From the NCBI RefSeq assembly GCF_000497045.1, contig NW_015961959.1:248001-312000 (forward strand): a stretch of 64,000 nt of DNA, given 5' to 3'. Positions 31,494-40,100 of this stretch are shown here, piece after piece. Source of the stretch: Kalmanozyma brasiliensis GHG001 (Eukaryota > Basidiomycota > Ustilaginomycetes > Ustilaginales). Both the position numbers and the translations under genes were made by a program. The first letter of the stretch is position 1. Each line of letters begins with the position of its first letter. The notes beneath the pieces are model-generated. The model was not told the origin of the DNA. It ran no database searches and saw only the letters and a list, made by a program, of their open reading frames with translations.

Positions 31494-32191
31494 ATGGCCT
31501 CGGCAAGCAGCTCATCGGTAGCCAGTGGGGGTGCGGCTCAGCACATCGACGTCGACGTCGAGGACGACGCTCGAGCCGGTAGCTCTTCCGAGGCGCTGGA
31601 CGAGGACATGGCTGGAGACGCTACGCCAGCAGCAGACGACGCCGAGACACCTCAGAGCACGCACACCACGGGGCTACAGGATGGTTCGGACGCGGCAACG
31701 CCTTTCTACCAGAACAACAGCAACAAGAAGCAAAGCAGCAGCTCGAGACTAACGGACACTGCGCATGATGAGGACGACGACATGATGGAGCCTACTTTGC
31801 CCGGCGTCGAAGGAAGGGTAAGGAATGCGGTGTCGTGTTCCGCAGCCAGCGAGTTTTCCATGGGGAGCTCTCTGACTGTCCGGGCTGGCTCACACACTTG
31901 GTCTTGCATACTGATGAACTTGGATTGCCCTCTGTCCTTGACACAAATGCCTATGCGTCTTGCTTCATCCGTCTCTGTACCAGTTCTTGGACGAGAAGAT
32001 CCGAGCGCGCTACATCCAAGGTGAGTACAAACGTGTAGCGCAGCGACCATCACGTCGACGGGATGATCGCCAGGAGCCCTGCTGACCAAGACTCTGCTTT
32101 CCTATTCCTCGATTCCTGTCACCTTACTCCTTGTCCCTCCTGTTGTCGGATCTTTTGCATGCTCGCAGAGATTGGCGATATCTTCGGATGA
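31494..32191 (+). CDS. Small acidic protein, three exons, unrecognised
   Basis: The proposed exons are 31494-31817, 31984-32020 (37 nt) and 32169-32191 (23 nt), with introns of 166 nt (GTAAGG-AG) and 148 nt (GTGAGT-AG). Phases agree and give 127 residues. The first exon is Ser/Asp/Glu-rich (DVDVEDDARAGSSSEALDED, then DEDDDMMEP). The small exons encode FLDEKIRARYIQEIGDIFG followed by the stop, which looks like a conserved C-terminal helix. I do not recognise the family. If splicing differs, the first exon alone reads to a stop near 32022. Divergent from PRP8; convergent with the CDC26-like gene. Confidence 0.55.
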
Positions 32192-32483
32192 GGCTGGTTC
32201 GAGAGTCTCTGTTGTCGGGAATGCATCTTGTCTCTTTCGAACCGGTCGAATGTGTGACCAGTATGAAGATGCCTGGAGCATGCGCGCCTCGCCGATTGAG
32301 ATGCAGGCAGGACCTCTCGGGTGAGGTGGTCGATGCACCATGCGCCTGGAAGCTGCCAAACGACCAGGGCCTTGAGACTCGTGGGATCGCGAGCCGGGTC
32401 CTCTCGCTCTCGCCTCTTCTGCGCATGGCTGACCAGGACCTGCTCTTGCGTAGCGACAAATAGGTTCTTGGACTGAGACCGCA

Positions 32484-32807
32484 TCACGTGTTGTTTGTAC
32501 CATTCTGCGGCTGGTTCGGATTGTGGTTCTCCTGCTGTGACAGGCCAGGTTGGGTCCCTGGATCTTCCTGCTCATCCGATCCTTCTCGAGCATGGTAGTG
32601 GGCGTGATGATGGTGATGATGGTGATGCATGTGTTGATGGCTGTGATGTGAGTCATGCACGGAGCCCGACTCGTCCGGGCGAACCGAAGCGAAGGATGAG
32701 GAGGTGAGGTTGGGGTTGTGCTGCATCATCTTGGCCCGGCGGTAGGCTTTGAGGGTCTCGACGTCAGACTCCTGCACTGACAAGCTCGTCGGTGGTCGTC
32801 GAATCAT
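32484..32807 (-). CDS. CDC26: Probable APC/C subunit CDC26
   Basis: The 107-residue frame begins MIRRPPTSLSVQESDVETLK, matching the CDC26 signature (Met, hydrophobic, Arg-Arg/Lys, x, Pro-Thr, then a helix starting with Asp). In known complexes this N-terminus is N-acetylated and caps the TPR groove of Apc6/Cdc16. The rest is divergent: a His-rich run (eight consecutive His within HMHHHHHHHHAHYH) and a Gln/Asn-rich tail. No earlier in-frame ATG exists before a stop at about 32907. The short length and weak C-terminal conservation are usual for this subunit. Divergent from the WTAP/Mum2-like gene. Confidence 0.6.
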   Translation of the reverse strand: MIRRPPTSLSVQESDVETLKAYRRAKMMQHNPNLTSSSFASVRPDESGSVHDSHHSHQHMHHHHHHHHAHYHAREGSDEQEDPGTQPGLSQQENHNPNQPQNGTNNT

Positions 32808-33250
32808 CTTGTATCCTGTGAATGTCGCCTCGTTGGTGATATGAGATGACGTGAGGATGGTGGTAGGTGGTGATGAGAGGCAGATGAGCTGATGATGCGC
32901 GTGCGTGAGTGTTGGTCAGACCCTGAATTTGGTGACCGCGTTTTCTATGATGCTTTTCGGTGGGTGCCCGATAAACGTCACTCGGGAAACTGTGGAGAGC
33001 CAACCTTCGCTTTCGACAAGCACATTCCAGGGTTCGTGCTTGTCAGGACAACACCCTTGTTCATCTCGTGACAATCGAGGCCTTCGCTGCTCCCACCACC
33101 ATCGGAAGGCAACGCGCACGCTTCATTTCAGCGGTCGAGCCGACGCTCGTCTCAGAACTCTGACTCATCATCCATGACCAGCACAGCCATGTCCAGATCG
33201 ATACAGGCTTAGGTCCGATTGCTTAACTATCTCGACCGCCGGCCACCAGC
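32808..33250. promoter_or_regulatory. Divergent promoter, CDC26-like / WTAP-Mum2-like
   Basis: This 443-bp region lies between two divergent starts. I see no motif or repeat worth naming. Confidence 0.35.
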
Positions 33251-34759
33251 ATGTCGGTGCCATACCGGGGGCAAGCTCAGCCGCAGGACCATCAGCAGCA
33301 GTATCACGACTACGATCCGTCACAGCAATACGGCCAGGATCCAGGCTATGCTCACTACGCCGGGCAACCCTTCCAGCAACAGCAAGGCTACTATCAACCG
33401 CCACAGCACTACCCCACATCGAATCCCTACGCAAATCATGGCCAGACATCCTTCAGTCCGTACTCGCAACATATGCAGCGCGCTGCTCCCTCGTACCATG
33501 CTCAATCGCAATCCTTCGCTTCACCGAATGATCTAGGCTACCAAACTGCACTCCCACAAGGCGGATATCTGGCGGGCAACGAGTATGGCCCGCCGAGCCA
33601 CGTCATGCAGGGCTCTCTATCGTCCGGTCACAGTCCGGGATCCAGCACAGGCCGCTCGCGGCTCAGCACCCTCGTCTACCCGTCGCAAGGTCCGAGTCCA
33701 AGTCTAGAGTCGCAGGTCTCGCACCTCAGCCTTGTCGGGCCAACCGCGTCCTTACCTAGCAAGCCACTTCCCCACAGCACGAGCCATGCAGCTGCTCGCC
33801 ACTCTCAGTCGCTTCCTTCAAATGCTCCTGTTACTGCTTCGGGCGAGCTTCGGTCTGGCATCTCGCTCCGATATCCGCCATTGCCTAGCGTTCCGGAACG
33901 ATGTACGACACCACCTTCGCTGCGGTCCGAGGCAGATGCGGCGACCGAAGCTGGGACGGTGGACAAGTCGGTGCTGGACTACATTTCGTCTCTCCGCTCC
34001 ATCATCGATGCCTACGAGAAGCGCGACGACCACCTACGCATGCGAACGGAAGCTGTCGGGTTCCAGCCAAAACAAGCCTGGGCGGCGTGGGAGTCGGCAG
34101 GTGCAGAGAACAGCAGTCACGACACTGCCAGCGCAGCTTTACCACCAGCCAACGCCGTTCTCGGCGTGCGACTGCTTCAACGGCTGGACAAGCTCCAACG
34201 GGAGAACGACGAGCTCGGAGCACTGCTGACGTCTGGCGCGCGCATCAATGCTGATGCCGCTGCCGGCACAGCAGAGACAGAGGAGCTGCGCAAAGAAGTG
34301 CACGACTGTCACCAGCTGATCGAGGCTATTGACAAAGCGTTGGTGGAGGCAGAAGGGCGGGCATCAGCATCAGAGAGAGCGCTCGAAGCTGCCTGTCGGA
34401 CAAATTCGACTGCCATGGTGCCTGCCAAACCAGGGGCTACCTCGACAAAAGCTGCTGGCGCTGTTGCAGCTGCGACAGGCTCGGCGCAGGAAGCAAAGAA
34501 ACCCTCCCCCAAACCCACAAACGCATCTGCGGCCAGGAGAGGCTCCAAGCCTGTCATCTCGTCGAGCAGTCCGAATGCAGGAGCTGGCGGAAAAGTTGCT
34601 TACCAACAGCGCAACTCCAAGCCGAATCAGCCGACTCCCAAGTCAGGCGGTGGCAGCGGTTCCAGTAGGACGACCCGGAACGATAAGTCGGCTGCTCAGA
34701 CGGCTGACGGCAAGACCGGCAAGACACCTTCACCTTCGGCCGTAACAAAAGGCAAATGA
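33251..34759 (+). CDS. Coiled-coil protein, WTAP/Mum2-like
   Basis: This 502-residue intronless protein has a Gln/Tyr-rich N-terminus (repeated QQQ and YG/YA motifs to about residue 130), a Ser/Pro-rich middle, a helical segment (LDYISSLRSIIDAYEKRDDH), and a coiled coil at about residues 305-385. There LLQRLDKLQRENDELGALL is followed by a LRKEVHDCHQLIEAIDKAL helix. The EN-ELG-x-LL step followed by a regular helix is typical of WTAP/Mum2, the regulatory subunit of the mRNA m6A methyltransferase complex. The C-terminus is Ser/Lys/Gly-rich and disordered. An unrelated coiled-coil protein would look similar, so the family call is tentative. It converges on the FMO gene (90 bp). Confidence 0.5.
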   Translation: MSVPYRGQAQPQDHQQQYHDYDPSQQYGQDPGYAHYAGQPFQQQQGYYQPPQHYPTSNPYANHGQTSFSPYSQHMQRAAPSYHAQSQSFASPNDLGYQTALPQGGYLAGNEYGPPSHVMQGSLSSGHSPGSSTGRSRLSTLVYPSQGPSPSLESQVSHLSLVGPTASLPSKPLPHSTSHAAARHSQSLPSNAPVTASGELRSGISLRYPPLPSVPERCTTPPSLRSEADAATEAGTVDKSVLDYISSLRSIIDAYEKRDDHLRMRTEAVGFQPKQAWAAWESAGAENSSHDTASAALPPANAVLGVRLLQRLDKLQRENDELGALLTSGARINADAAAGTAETEELRKEVHDCHQLIEAIDKALVEAEGRASASERALEAACRTNSTAMVPAKPGATSTKAAGAVAAATGSAQEAKKPSPKPTNASAARRGSKPVISSSSPNAGAGGKVAYQQRNSKPNQPTPKSGGGSGSSRTTRNDKSAAQTADGKTGKTPSPSAVTKGK

Positions 34760-34849
34760 CAATCATCGCAAAGCAATGACAACCGATCAAACAGATAGGC
34801 ATGTGAAGCAGCGTTGAAGCTATGCATTTCTCTATACTCTTTCGACGAT

Positions 34850-36562
34850 CTATATCCTCGCCCTAATCCTCTCCCCATCCACACCTTTTCTCCAATCCGC
34901 ACTGACCAGCTCCCCCACGAGATGTCCATACCTCTCTCTATTACTGCCCAACAGATCAAACGGATCATTGCGTATCCTTTCCCTGTTCTCCTCCAGCCAC
35001 TGTGCCTTTCTCCTATACATGCCTGTTTGCTTTGCCTCCCGCTCCGCGTCCCATTTCCAGTCCCACATCTTGACCCTTTCCGGATCGGCCTGCTCCAGTT
35101 CGGCATACAGCTGTGCGCCAAAGTGCAGCTCGCTCGGGGGGCCTTCTTTCAGACTCCCGCCAAGAAGGTGGTAGCCGATGTAGGTGAGGGGGTCCTTCGG
35201 GTCGATGCGCGACCTTGCCTCTTCGGTGCGGGCAGACGTGAGACGGGACTGGTAGATGTACTCCAGACGATCGGTCTCGAACTGGAGCAACGAGGCGGTG
35301 GACGAGGGGAAGGGGATCTTGCCGCTCCACACAGCGACGATCCAGGCGCTGATCAGGTCGTTGAACGAAAACGGCATGGTCGAGATCACCAGTCCGACAA
35401 AGGCGAGGGATATGTTCTTGGCGTACAGCGCGTGGTTGTACGTGTGCGGTACGCGGGTTCCCCTCAACCATTCTGGCGTGAGGAGATCCACTTCCCCGGA
35501 GCCATTGGTGCGGGCGGCGTCAGTGAGAACGTGCAACCACGGGTACTTCTGCCCGTACCCAGTGCCGAGGATGATGTAGTCGACGTCGGTGATGATGCTT
35601 CCATCCAGCAGGGTCAGATCCACCTTGCTTTTCCCAGACGAGGTGCGCAGGTGGTAGTGCGTGATCATGCCCACATCCTTGATCCTCTCATCCGGCAAAC
35701 TTGGGCATTTGTCCACCGGCTTGGTCTTTGCGGACCGATACACGGGGTTCTCGACCGAGTTGAACGGCGCCAGATGAGCAGCCACTTCATTTGCCGAGTT
35801 GTTGTTGCCCACCACGACGACCTTCTTGCCGACATACGGCATCGAGTCGCGATAGTGCTTGCAATGGTGTACGTGGCCTGCGTTTCTGGCCTCGTCCATG
35901 CCGGGAGCGTCCGGGTAGAAGGGTGTGTCGTACCAACCAGCGGCGACGATGACGCGGTCGAACCGGCGAGTCTCGACGGAAGGGGTGAAGGACACCGCTG
36001 CCGCACTTTCCACTGCGGGTGTGCTCCAGTGCTTGAGCGTCACCTCCCAGCCAGAGCCCTGGGGAAGCTCTTGTACGCGCAACACCTCTACCCCGCATCT
36101 GATGAAGTTCCTGTATGGCTGAGCGAACTGCCGCAAGTAGGTGTGCGTCTCCTGCAGGCTCGGAAACGTCTCCCCGTTCGATGGAGGCTCCATCTTCCTC
36201 CCTGAGAATTCGAGGAACTCGGGCAGGACGTTGCCCCTCAGGTTGAGGTATGCAGGTGATGGCCAGTGTGGGCGGCCTCGAGGGTCGAAGAGCGGCGACA
36301 AGCCTTGTACGCGGTCAGGCCCAAGCGTGCGTTCCAGATTGTACGTCTCGTCGGACCAGTACCACACCCCACCGACATCGTCACGGCGCTCGACCAGAAG
36401 TGCGGAAAAGAGCGGGTAGCTGCCGGCAGAGTCACGGCCCTGCTCTTCAGCGAGGTTGCGCAGGGTGACGAGCCCCGTGGCGCCGCCGCCGATGATGAGC
36501 ACGCTTTCGGGGCCGGCTGCGCGCGTGCGCGGTTGAAGACGCGCCAAATCAGAAGAAGCCAT
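34850..36562 (-). CDS. Flavin-dependent monooxygenase (FMO-like)
   Basis: The 570-residue protein begins at ATG 36562 (MASSDLARL), which places the FAD motif SVLIIGGGATGLVTLRNLA near the N-terminus. The frame is open about 116 codons further up, but that part has no similarity. Other marks are the ERRDDVGGVWYWS motif, which follows FAD binding in this family, GHVHHCKHYRDSMPYVGKK (position of the FMO fingerprint), and IILGTGYGQKYPWL. The NADPH Rossmann motif reads VVVVGNNNSANE: two glycines of the usual GxGxSG are Asn here. Such enzymes oxygenate nitrogen, sulfur or ketone groups; the substrate is unknown. A TATATTT box at 36662-36668 lies about 100 nt upstream. Confidence 0.85.
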   Translation of the reverse strand: MASSDLARLQPRTRAAGPESVLIIGGGATGLVTLRNLAEEQGRDSAGSYPLFSALLVERRDDVGGVWYWSDETYNLERTLGPDRVQGLSPLFDPRGRPHWPSPAYLNLRGNVLPEFLEFSGRKMEPPSNGETFPSLQETHTYLRQFAQPYRNFIRCGVEVLRVQELPQGSGWEVTLKHWSTPAVESAAAVSFTPSVETRRFDRVIVAAGWYDTPFYPDAPGMDEARNAGHVHHCKHYRDSMPYVGKKVVVVGNNNSANEVAAHLAPFNSVENPVYRSAKTKPVDKCPSLPDERIKDVGMITHYHLRTSSGKSKVDLTLLDGSIITDVDYIILGTGYGQKYPWLHVLTDAARTNGSGEVDLLTPEWLRGTRVPHTYNHALYAKNISLAFVGLVISTMPFSFNDLISAWIVAVWSGKIPFPSSTASLLQFETDRLEYIYQSRLTSARTEEARSRIDPKDPLTYIGYHLLGGSLKEGPPSELHFGAQLYAELEQADPERVKMWDWKWDAEREAKQTGMYRRKAQWLEENRERIRNDPFDLLGSNRERYGHLVGELVSADWRKGVDGERIRARI

Positions 36563-37065
36563 GGAGGCGAGCCCCTGCGTACCGCTGGTGATGCTGATGG
36601 ATGGTGGGCGATGGTGTTCAAGGAAGAAGATAAGAAAGATCTCGAGCGGGGTCTTTCGATGAAATATAGCTCGGCTAGACGTGGAAAGCACGTTTTTAAG
36701 GGTCGTTCTCGAAGAAATGGGAATTGCGCAATCACCCACAAACAGAACACGACCGGATAAGGCGGTTGGCGTGGGATGATACAGACGTCTTTCGGCTTTT
36801 CCGGTTCGTCGGGTCAATCTGATGGCGATGACCCGATGATACTGTATGGCTCTCGTGACTGATGCATCGGCCTTATGCCGAGGTCTCAAGAAGGAAAGCC
36901 GACATTGCACAGTTCTGTATCTCAGTCTGCGGTCGGAATACCATCAAGGGCTCAAGTCCAAGCAGTCTGCGCTCGCATATAGCCCAATTCTCTTGCCGCA
37001 CATTAGAGACAAAGCAACGTAGAATCTGCGATGGATTGCAAGAACACACAAATCGGCTCAACACC
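36563..37065. other. Intergenic, FMO promoter and RPN11 3' flank
   Basis: This 503-bp region has no supported gene apart from the TATA-like box near the FMO start. Confidence 0.4.
36662..36668 (-). promoter_or_regulatory. TATA-like box of the FMO gene
   Basis: TATATTT on the minus strand, 100 nt upstream of the ATG at 36562, is the only A/T-rich box near that start. Confidence 0.35.
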
Positions 37066-38001
37066 TTACAACTCTGCCAACAACATCGTCCCCAAGCTCT
37101 GCACGATCTGGTCTCCCATCGTCTGCTCCACTGCGTCCTCCAAATGGCGCTTGGGGTCCTGCTTGCCGACGTGCCTCGTCTTGAGCTGATCCGCCGTCAG
37201 GGTGCTTTCCTCCTGCACCGACTTGTTGTACGCCTCGGACAAGGAGAGCATGCGCTCGATCGCCTTCCTGTTGTTCTCCTTGTGCTCTCCAAAGTCGCGC
37301 AACCTCAATCCTTCGGTCCAGTTGCGCTTGTGAAGGTTGTTGAGCATACTCTGTTCGAGCTCCGTCTTGCGGTATCCGATGGCGATCGAGTAGTAGTGTC
37401 GATTCAAGCCGTGAATGAGCGACTGGATGGAGGGCTTGTTGAGGTGGCCAATGTTGGAGGTGGTTTGGCGGGGTTCTTGGCCGAGCATGACGGTGGAAGG
37501 GTTGATGAGGCGGAAAGCGTCGATGACCACTTTGCCCTTGACCGACTGGATGGGGTCGACGACGACGGCTACCGCGCGCGGGTTGAGCTGCTCGAACGAC
37601 TGTTGGGTGTTAATGTCGACGTTACTCAACCAGCACCCAAAACCGGGATGCGAGTGATACCAGCCAACGACCATTTCGGGGCGACCGGTTTGCTTGAGCA
37701 TGTCCAGCATCTTGGTCTGGAACACAGGGTCGACGGCCTCGACCGAGACTCCGGTTCCTGATTGGGGCATGGCAAAGACATCGATGACCGAGACGGTGTA
37801 GTCGTCGATGAAGGATCCCAGCATCAGACCCATCACCTCCATGGGCACACCAGCTCGGCCGTGCTTGAGCATCTTGATGAGCGCTAGCGACGAGATGTAC
37901 ACCATCTCTGCATTGTCGTTCTGTGGTGCATCGCCGGGCGCTCCTCCTGCGCCAGGGCCACCGCCCATTCGCGCCTGCTGCATCATCGATTGAAAGTCCA
38001 T
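37066..38001 (-). CDS. RPN11: Rpn11, proteasome lid deubiquitinase
   Basis: Rpn11 is the JAMM metalloprotease of the 26S proteasome lid that removes ubiquitin chains from substrates. The 311 residues match the family length (about 306-310). The full JAMM motif is present: Glu55 in VPMEVMG, and [17 protein letters not shown] with His116, His118, Ser126 and Asp129. The insert-1 loop, [19 protein letters not shown] and the C-terminal helices also fit. The gene is intronless. The N-terminus is Gly/Ala-rich, as is usual for this family. Confidence 0.98.
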   Translation of the reverse strand: MDFQSMMQQARMGGGPGAGGAPGDAPQNDNAEMVYISSLALIKMLKHGRAGVPMEVMGLMLGSFIDDYTVSVIDVFAMPQSGTGVSVEAVDPVFQTKMLDMLKQTGRPEMVVGWYHSHPGFGCWLSNVDINTQQSFEQLNPRAVAVVVDPIQSVKGKVVIDAFRLINPSTVMLGQEPRQTTSNIGHLNKPSIQSLIHGLNRHYYSIAIGYRKTELEQSMLNNLHKRNWTEGLRLRDFGEHKENNRKAIERMLSLSEAYNKSVQEESTLTADQLKTRHVGKQDPKRHLEDAVEQTMGDQIVQSLGTMLLAEL

Positions 38002-38894
38002 GGCGGGCTACCTATGTTTGTGTCAGCGCGACTGCTCGGGGCTGCGAGATTGATCGTTGTTTGTGTGGAAGCAAGGCCTGCAGCGCAGAGTTGAGATTGG
38101 TACTCGAAAGCTATAGCGTGCTGGAAGGTCGACACTTGCTGAGCTGAGACGGAAGGTAGGGGTCTCGGAGAAGTTGATGTGTACGATCTTGATGATCACC
38201 TAGGAGGATGTGTCGTCGTGCGGGCTGAGCTCGATGATGCTACGAAGAGACGGTTGCGATGCTGGTGATTGATGCTGAAGTGTTGAGGAAAGATGACGGT
38301 GCGGAGCTGCAGGTGGAGAGCAACAGCTGCGAAATTGCGGCCAACGCGTCCACTCCAAAGCCGTGATCGCAGCTCGAAAGGCGATGCTTATGTAATCCAG
38401 CTGCCAATCCTCCACACGCGCTGTGGTGGCATCGCATGGCCAACAACCCAAAAGCCTTAAAATTAAGCAGGCGGGCGAGGCTCAGTCAGTCAGTCAGAGG
38501 ACAATGCAGGGCTCAAATCCAATGATGCGGTCACCTCACCCTATCGTAAACACACCTCCGCACAGCCAAGGGACCCTCTTGGCATCCAGAGCTCGGCTGA
38601 TCCTGATCCTTTGCCCGTCACCACCAACATTGCAATCATCAACGCTCATCTGCACCCCGCTCAAGCATCCTGATCAAACCTCGACGCTACCGCTGGCCTG
38701 CGTCACCTGTCGCTCCTATAAACACACGCATTCCCTGCACCATACCCGCTCGATAGCCTCAAATCAGTCGAAACGGTCTCATTGCGGTTTCAAAAGGGTC
38801 ACCTCGACATAGAGGCTCTAGAAAACTCTTCTATTCGCTCCCAAAACTCTCAAGAAAGACAAACACACGCGCAGTCCGGACTGAATCATACACC
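38002..38894. promoter_or_regulatory. Divergent promoter, RPN11 / ARL8
   Basis: This 893-bp region holds both leaders. A GTCA tandem (CAGTCAGTCAGTCAG) lies near 38483-38497. A GGTGGCATC run near 38426 resembles the yeast proteasome control element (GGTGGCAAA) in seven of nine bases, but I do not call it. Confidence 0.4.
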
Positions 38895-39638
38895 ATGTCG
38901 TCAGGTATCGGCTCGCTCTTCTCCTCGCTCTTCCTATACCTTCGATCGCTTCTGTTCTCAAAACACCTCGAGATATGCGTAGTCGGACTGCAAGCGGCGG
39001 GCAAGACCTCGCTGGTCAACCTGCTCTCTTCGGGCCAGTTCGCGGACGAGATGGTCCCGACCGTCGGCTTCAACATGCGTAAAGTACGTTCGGGCAACAC
39101 CACTATCAAGGTGTGGGATATCGGTGGACAGCCAAGATTCCGCAGCATGTGGGAGAGGTATTGCAGAGGCGTGTCTGCCATCGTCTTTGTCATCGACTCG
39201 TCAGTACCGCTTCCGAGCGCCAAGAGCGAGTCAGGATCCACTTCCACCATCACACAAGCGCCAACCAGCACAAAGTCCGCATCCGCCCCTGCACCGGCAG
39301 CGTCCACAACAGCACCCAAGAAGGAGGATCCTGCATCCGCATCCGCATCTGCTCTGGCAGCTGGATCCAGCACACAGAGCCCATCAGCATGGGCCGTGGC
39401 GACGGAAGAATTGCACGCGCTCATTGAGCGACCGCACCTTGCAGGTGTACCGCTGCTCGTATTGGCCACCAAGAACGACATCAAGGGCGCAGCGAGGGTC
39501 GACGACGTCATTAATATCATGAAGCTCGACACCATTGCGAATCGCGAGGTGAGCTGCTATAGCATCAGCAGCAAGAACCAGGTCAACATTGATGTTACGC
39601 TGAAATGGCTCGTGGCGAGGAGTCCGGTAGGCAAGTAG
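38895..39638 (+). CDS. ARL8: Arl8-type small GTPase with a low-complexity insertion
   Basis: Arl8 is an Arf-like GTPase of the lysosome/vacuole and endosomes. The 247-residue protein starts with an amphipathic helix (LFSSLFLYLRSLLFSK), expected to hold membranes. It has G1 GLQAAGKTSL (residues 31-40), switch 1 VPTVGFNMRKV, G3 WDIGGQPRFRSMWERYCRG (74-92), G4 TKND and G5 SSK, and ends like the family (EVSCYSISSKNQVNIDVTLKW). Usual length is about 186. Residues about 104-167 are an extra Ser/Ala/Thr-rich stretch that replaces the short loop after IVFVIDSS. No GTRAGT donor bounds it, so I read it as coding. Confidence 0.85.
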   Translation: MSSGIGSLFSSLFLYLRSLLFSKHLEICVVGLQAAGKTSLVNLLSSGQFADEMVPTVGFNMRKVRSGNTTIKVWDIGGQPRFRSMWERYCRGVSAIVFVIDSSVPLPSAKSESGSTSTITQAPTSTKSASAPAPAASTTAPKKEDPASASASALAAGSSTQSPSAWAVATEELHALIERPHLAGVPLLVLATKNDIKGAARVDDVINIMKLDTIANREVSCYSISSKNQVNIDVTLKWLVARSPVGK

Positions 39639-40100
39639 TGCGCCGAGATACAGCATAAGCATGCCCTTATCCCTCCTTGGCTGTCGATCTACGAACCCAC
39701 CGCTCTAGCCTCATGCTTTCTCTGTGTCATTGTGGAACCTGAAAGGATCACCTCTGTCAAGACTACCAGCATCCTGTTCTTTTGGCATATCAATACCCGT
39801 CACGTTGTTTCTTCGGCTTCTTTGTGTGATCAATGAATGTGCCGCATTGTCTTGCTAGCCGGCCTCTGTCCCGCTGCAGCCTTTTATGACGTGTTCTGAC
39901 GTTGAGAAGAGTGACCTCGTAACCATTTAAGAGCTGTTGAGAGAGTCCGGAGAAGAGAGCGTGCTGCAAGGTGCGAATTCTGAAATTCACCGCGGATGCA
40001 CGCTCGGACCCTGGACCGCGCCGAGCGCTCAACCAACACTCGCCGATCTTCCACGTCCCATCTTCTCATCATCATCCTCTTTCCCCTTTGGCGGAACACA
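39639..40100. other. Intergenic, ARL8 3' flank and VPS52 promoter
   Basis: This is 462 bp without a supported gene. The VPS52 frame is open upstream of its ATG back to an in-frame start at 39996, but that part shows no similarity and is taken as leader. Confidence 0.4.

Noticed and set aside
38420..38435. GGTGGCATC near RPN11, resembling a proteasome control element
   Set aside because: Only seven of nine bases match the yeast consensus and it is one copy in a long promoter.
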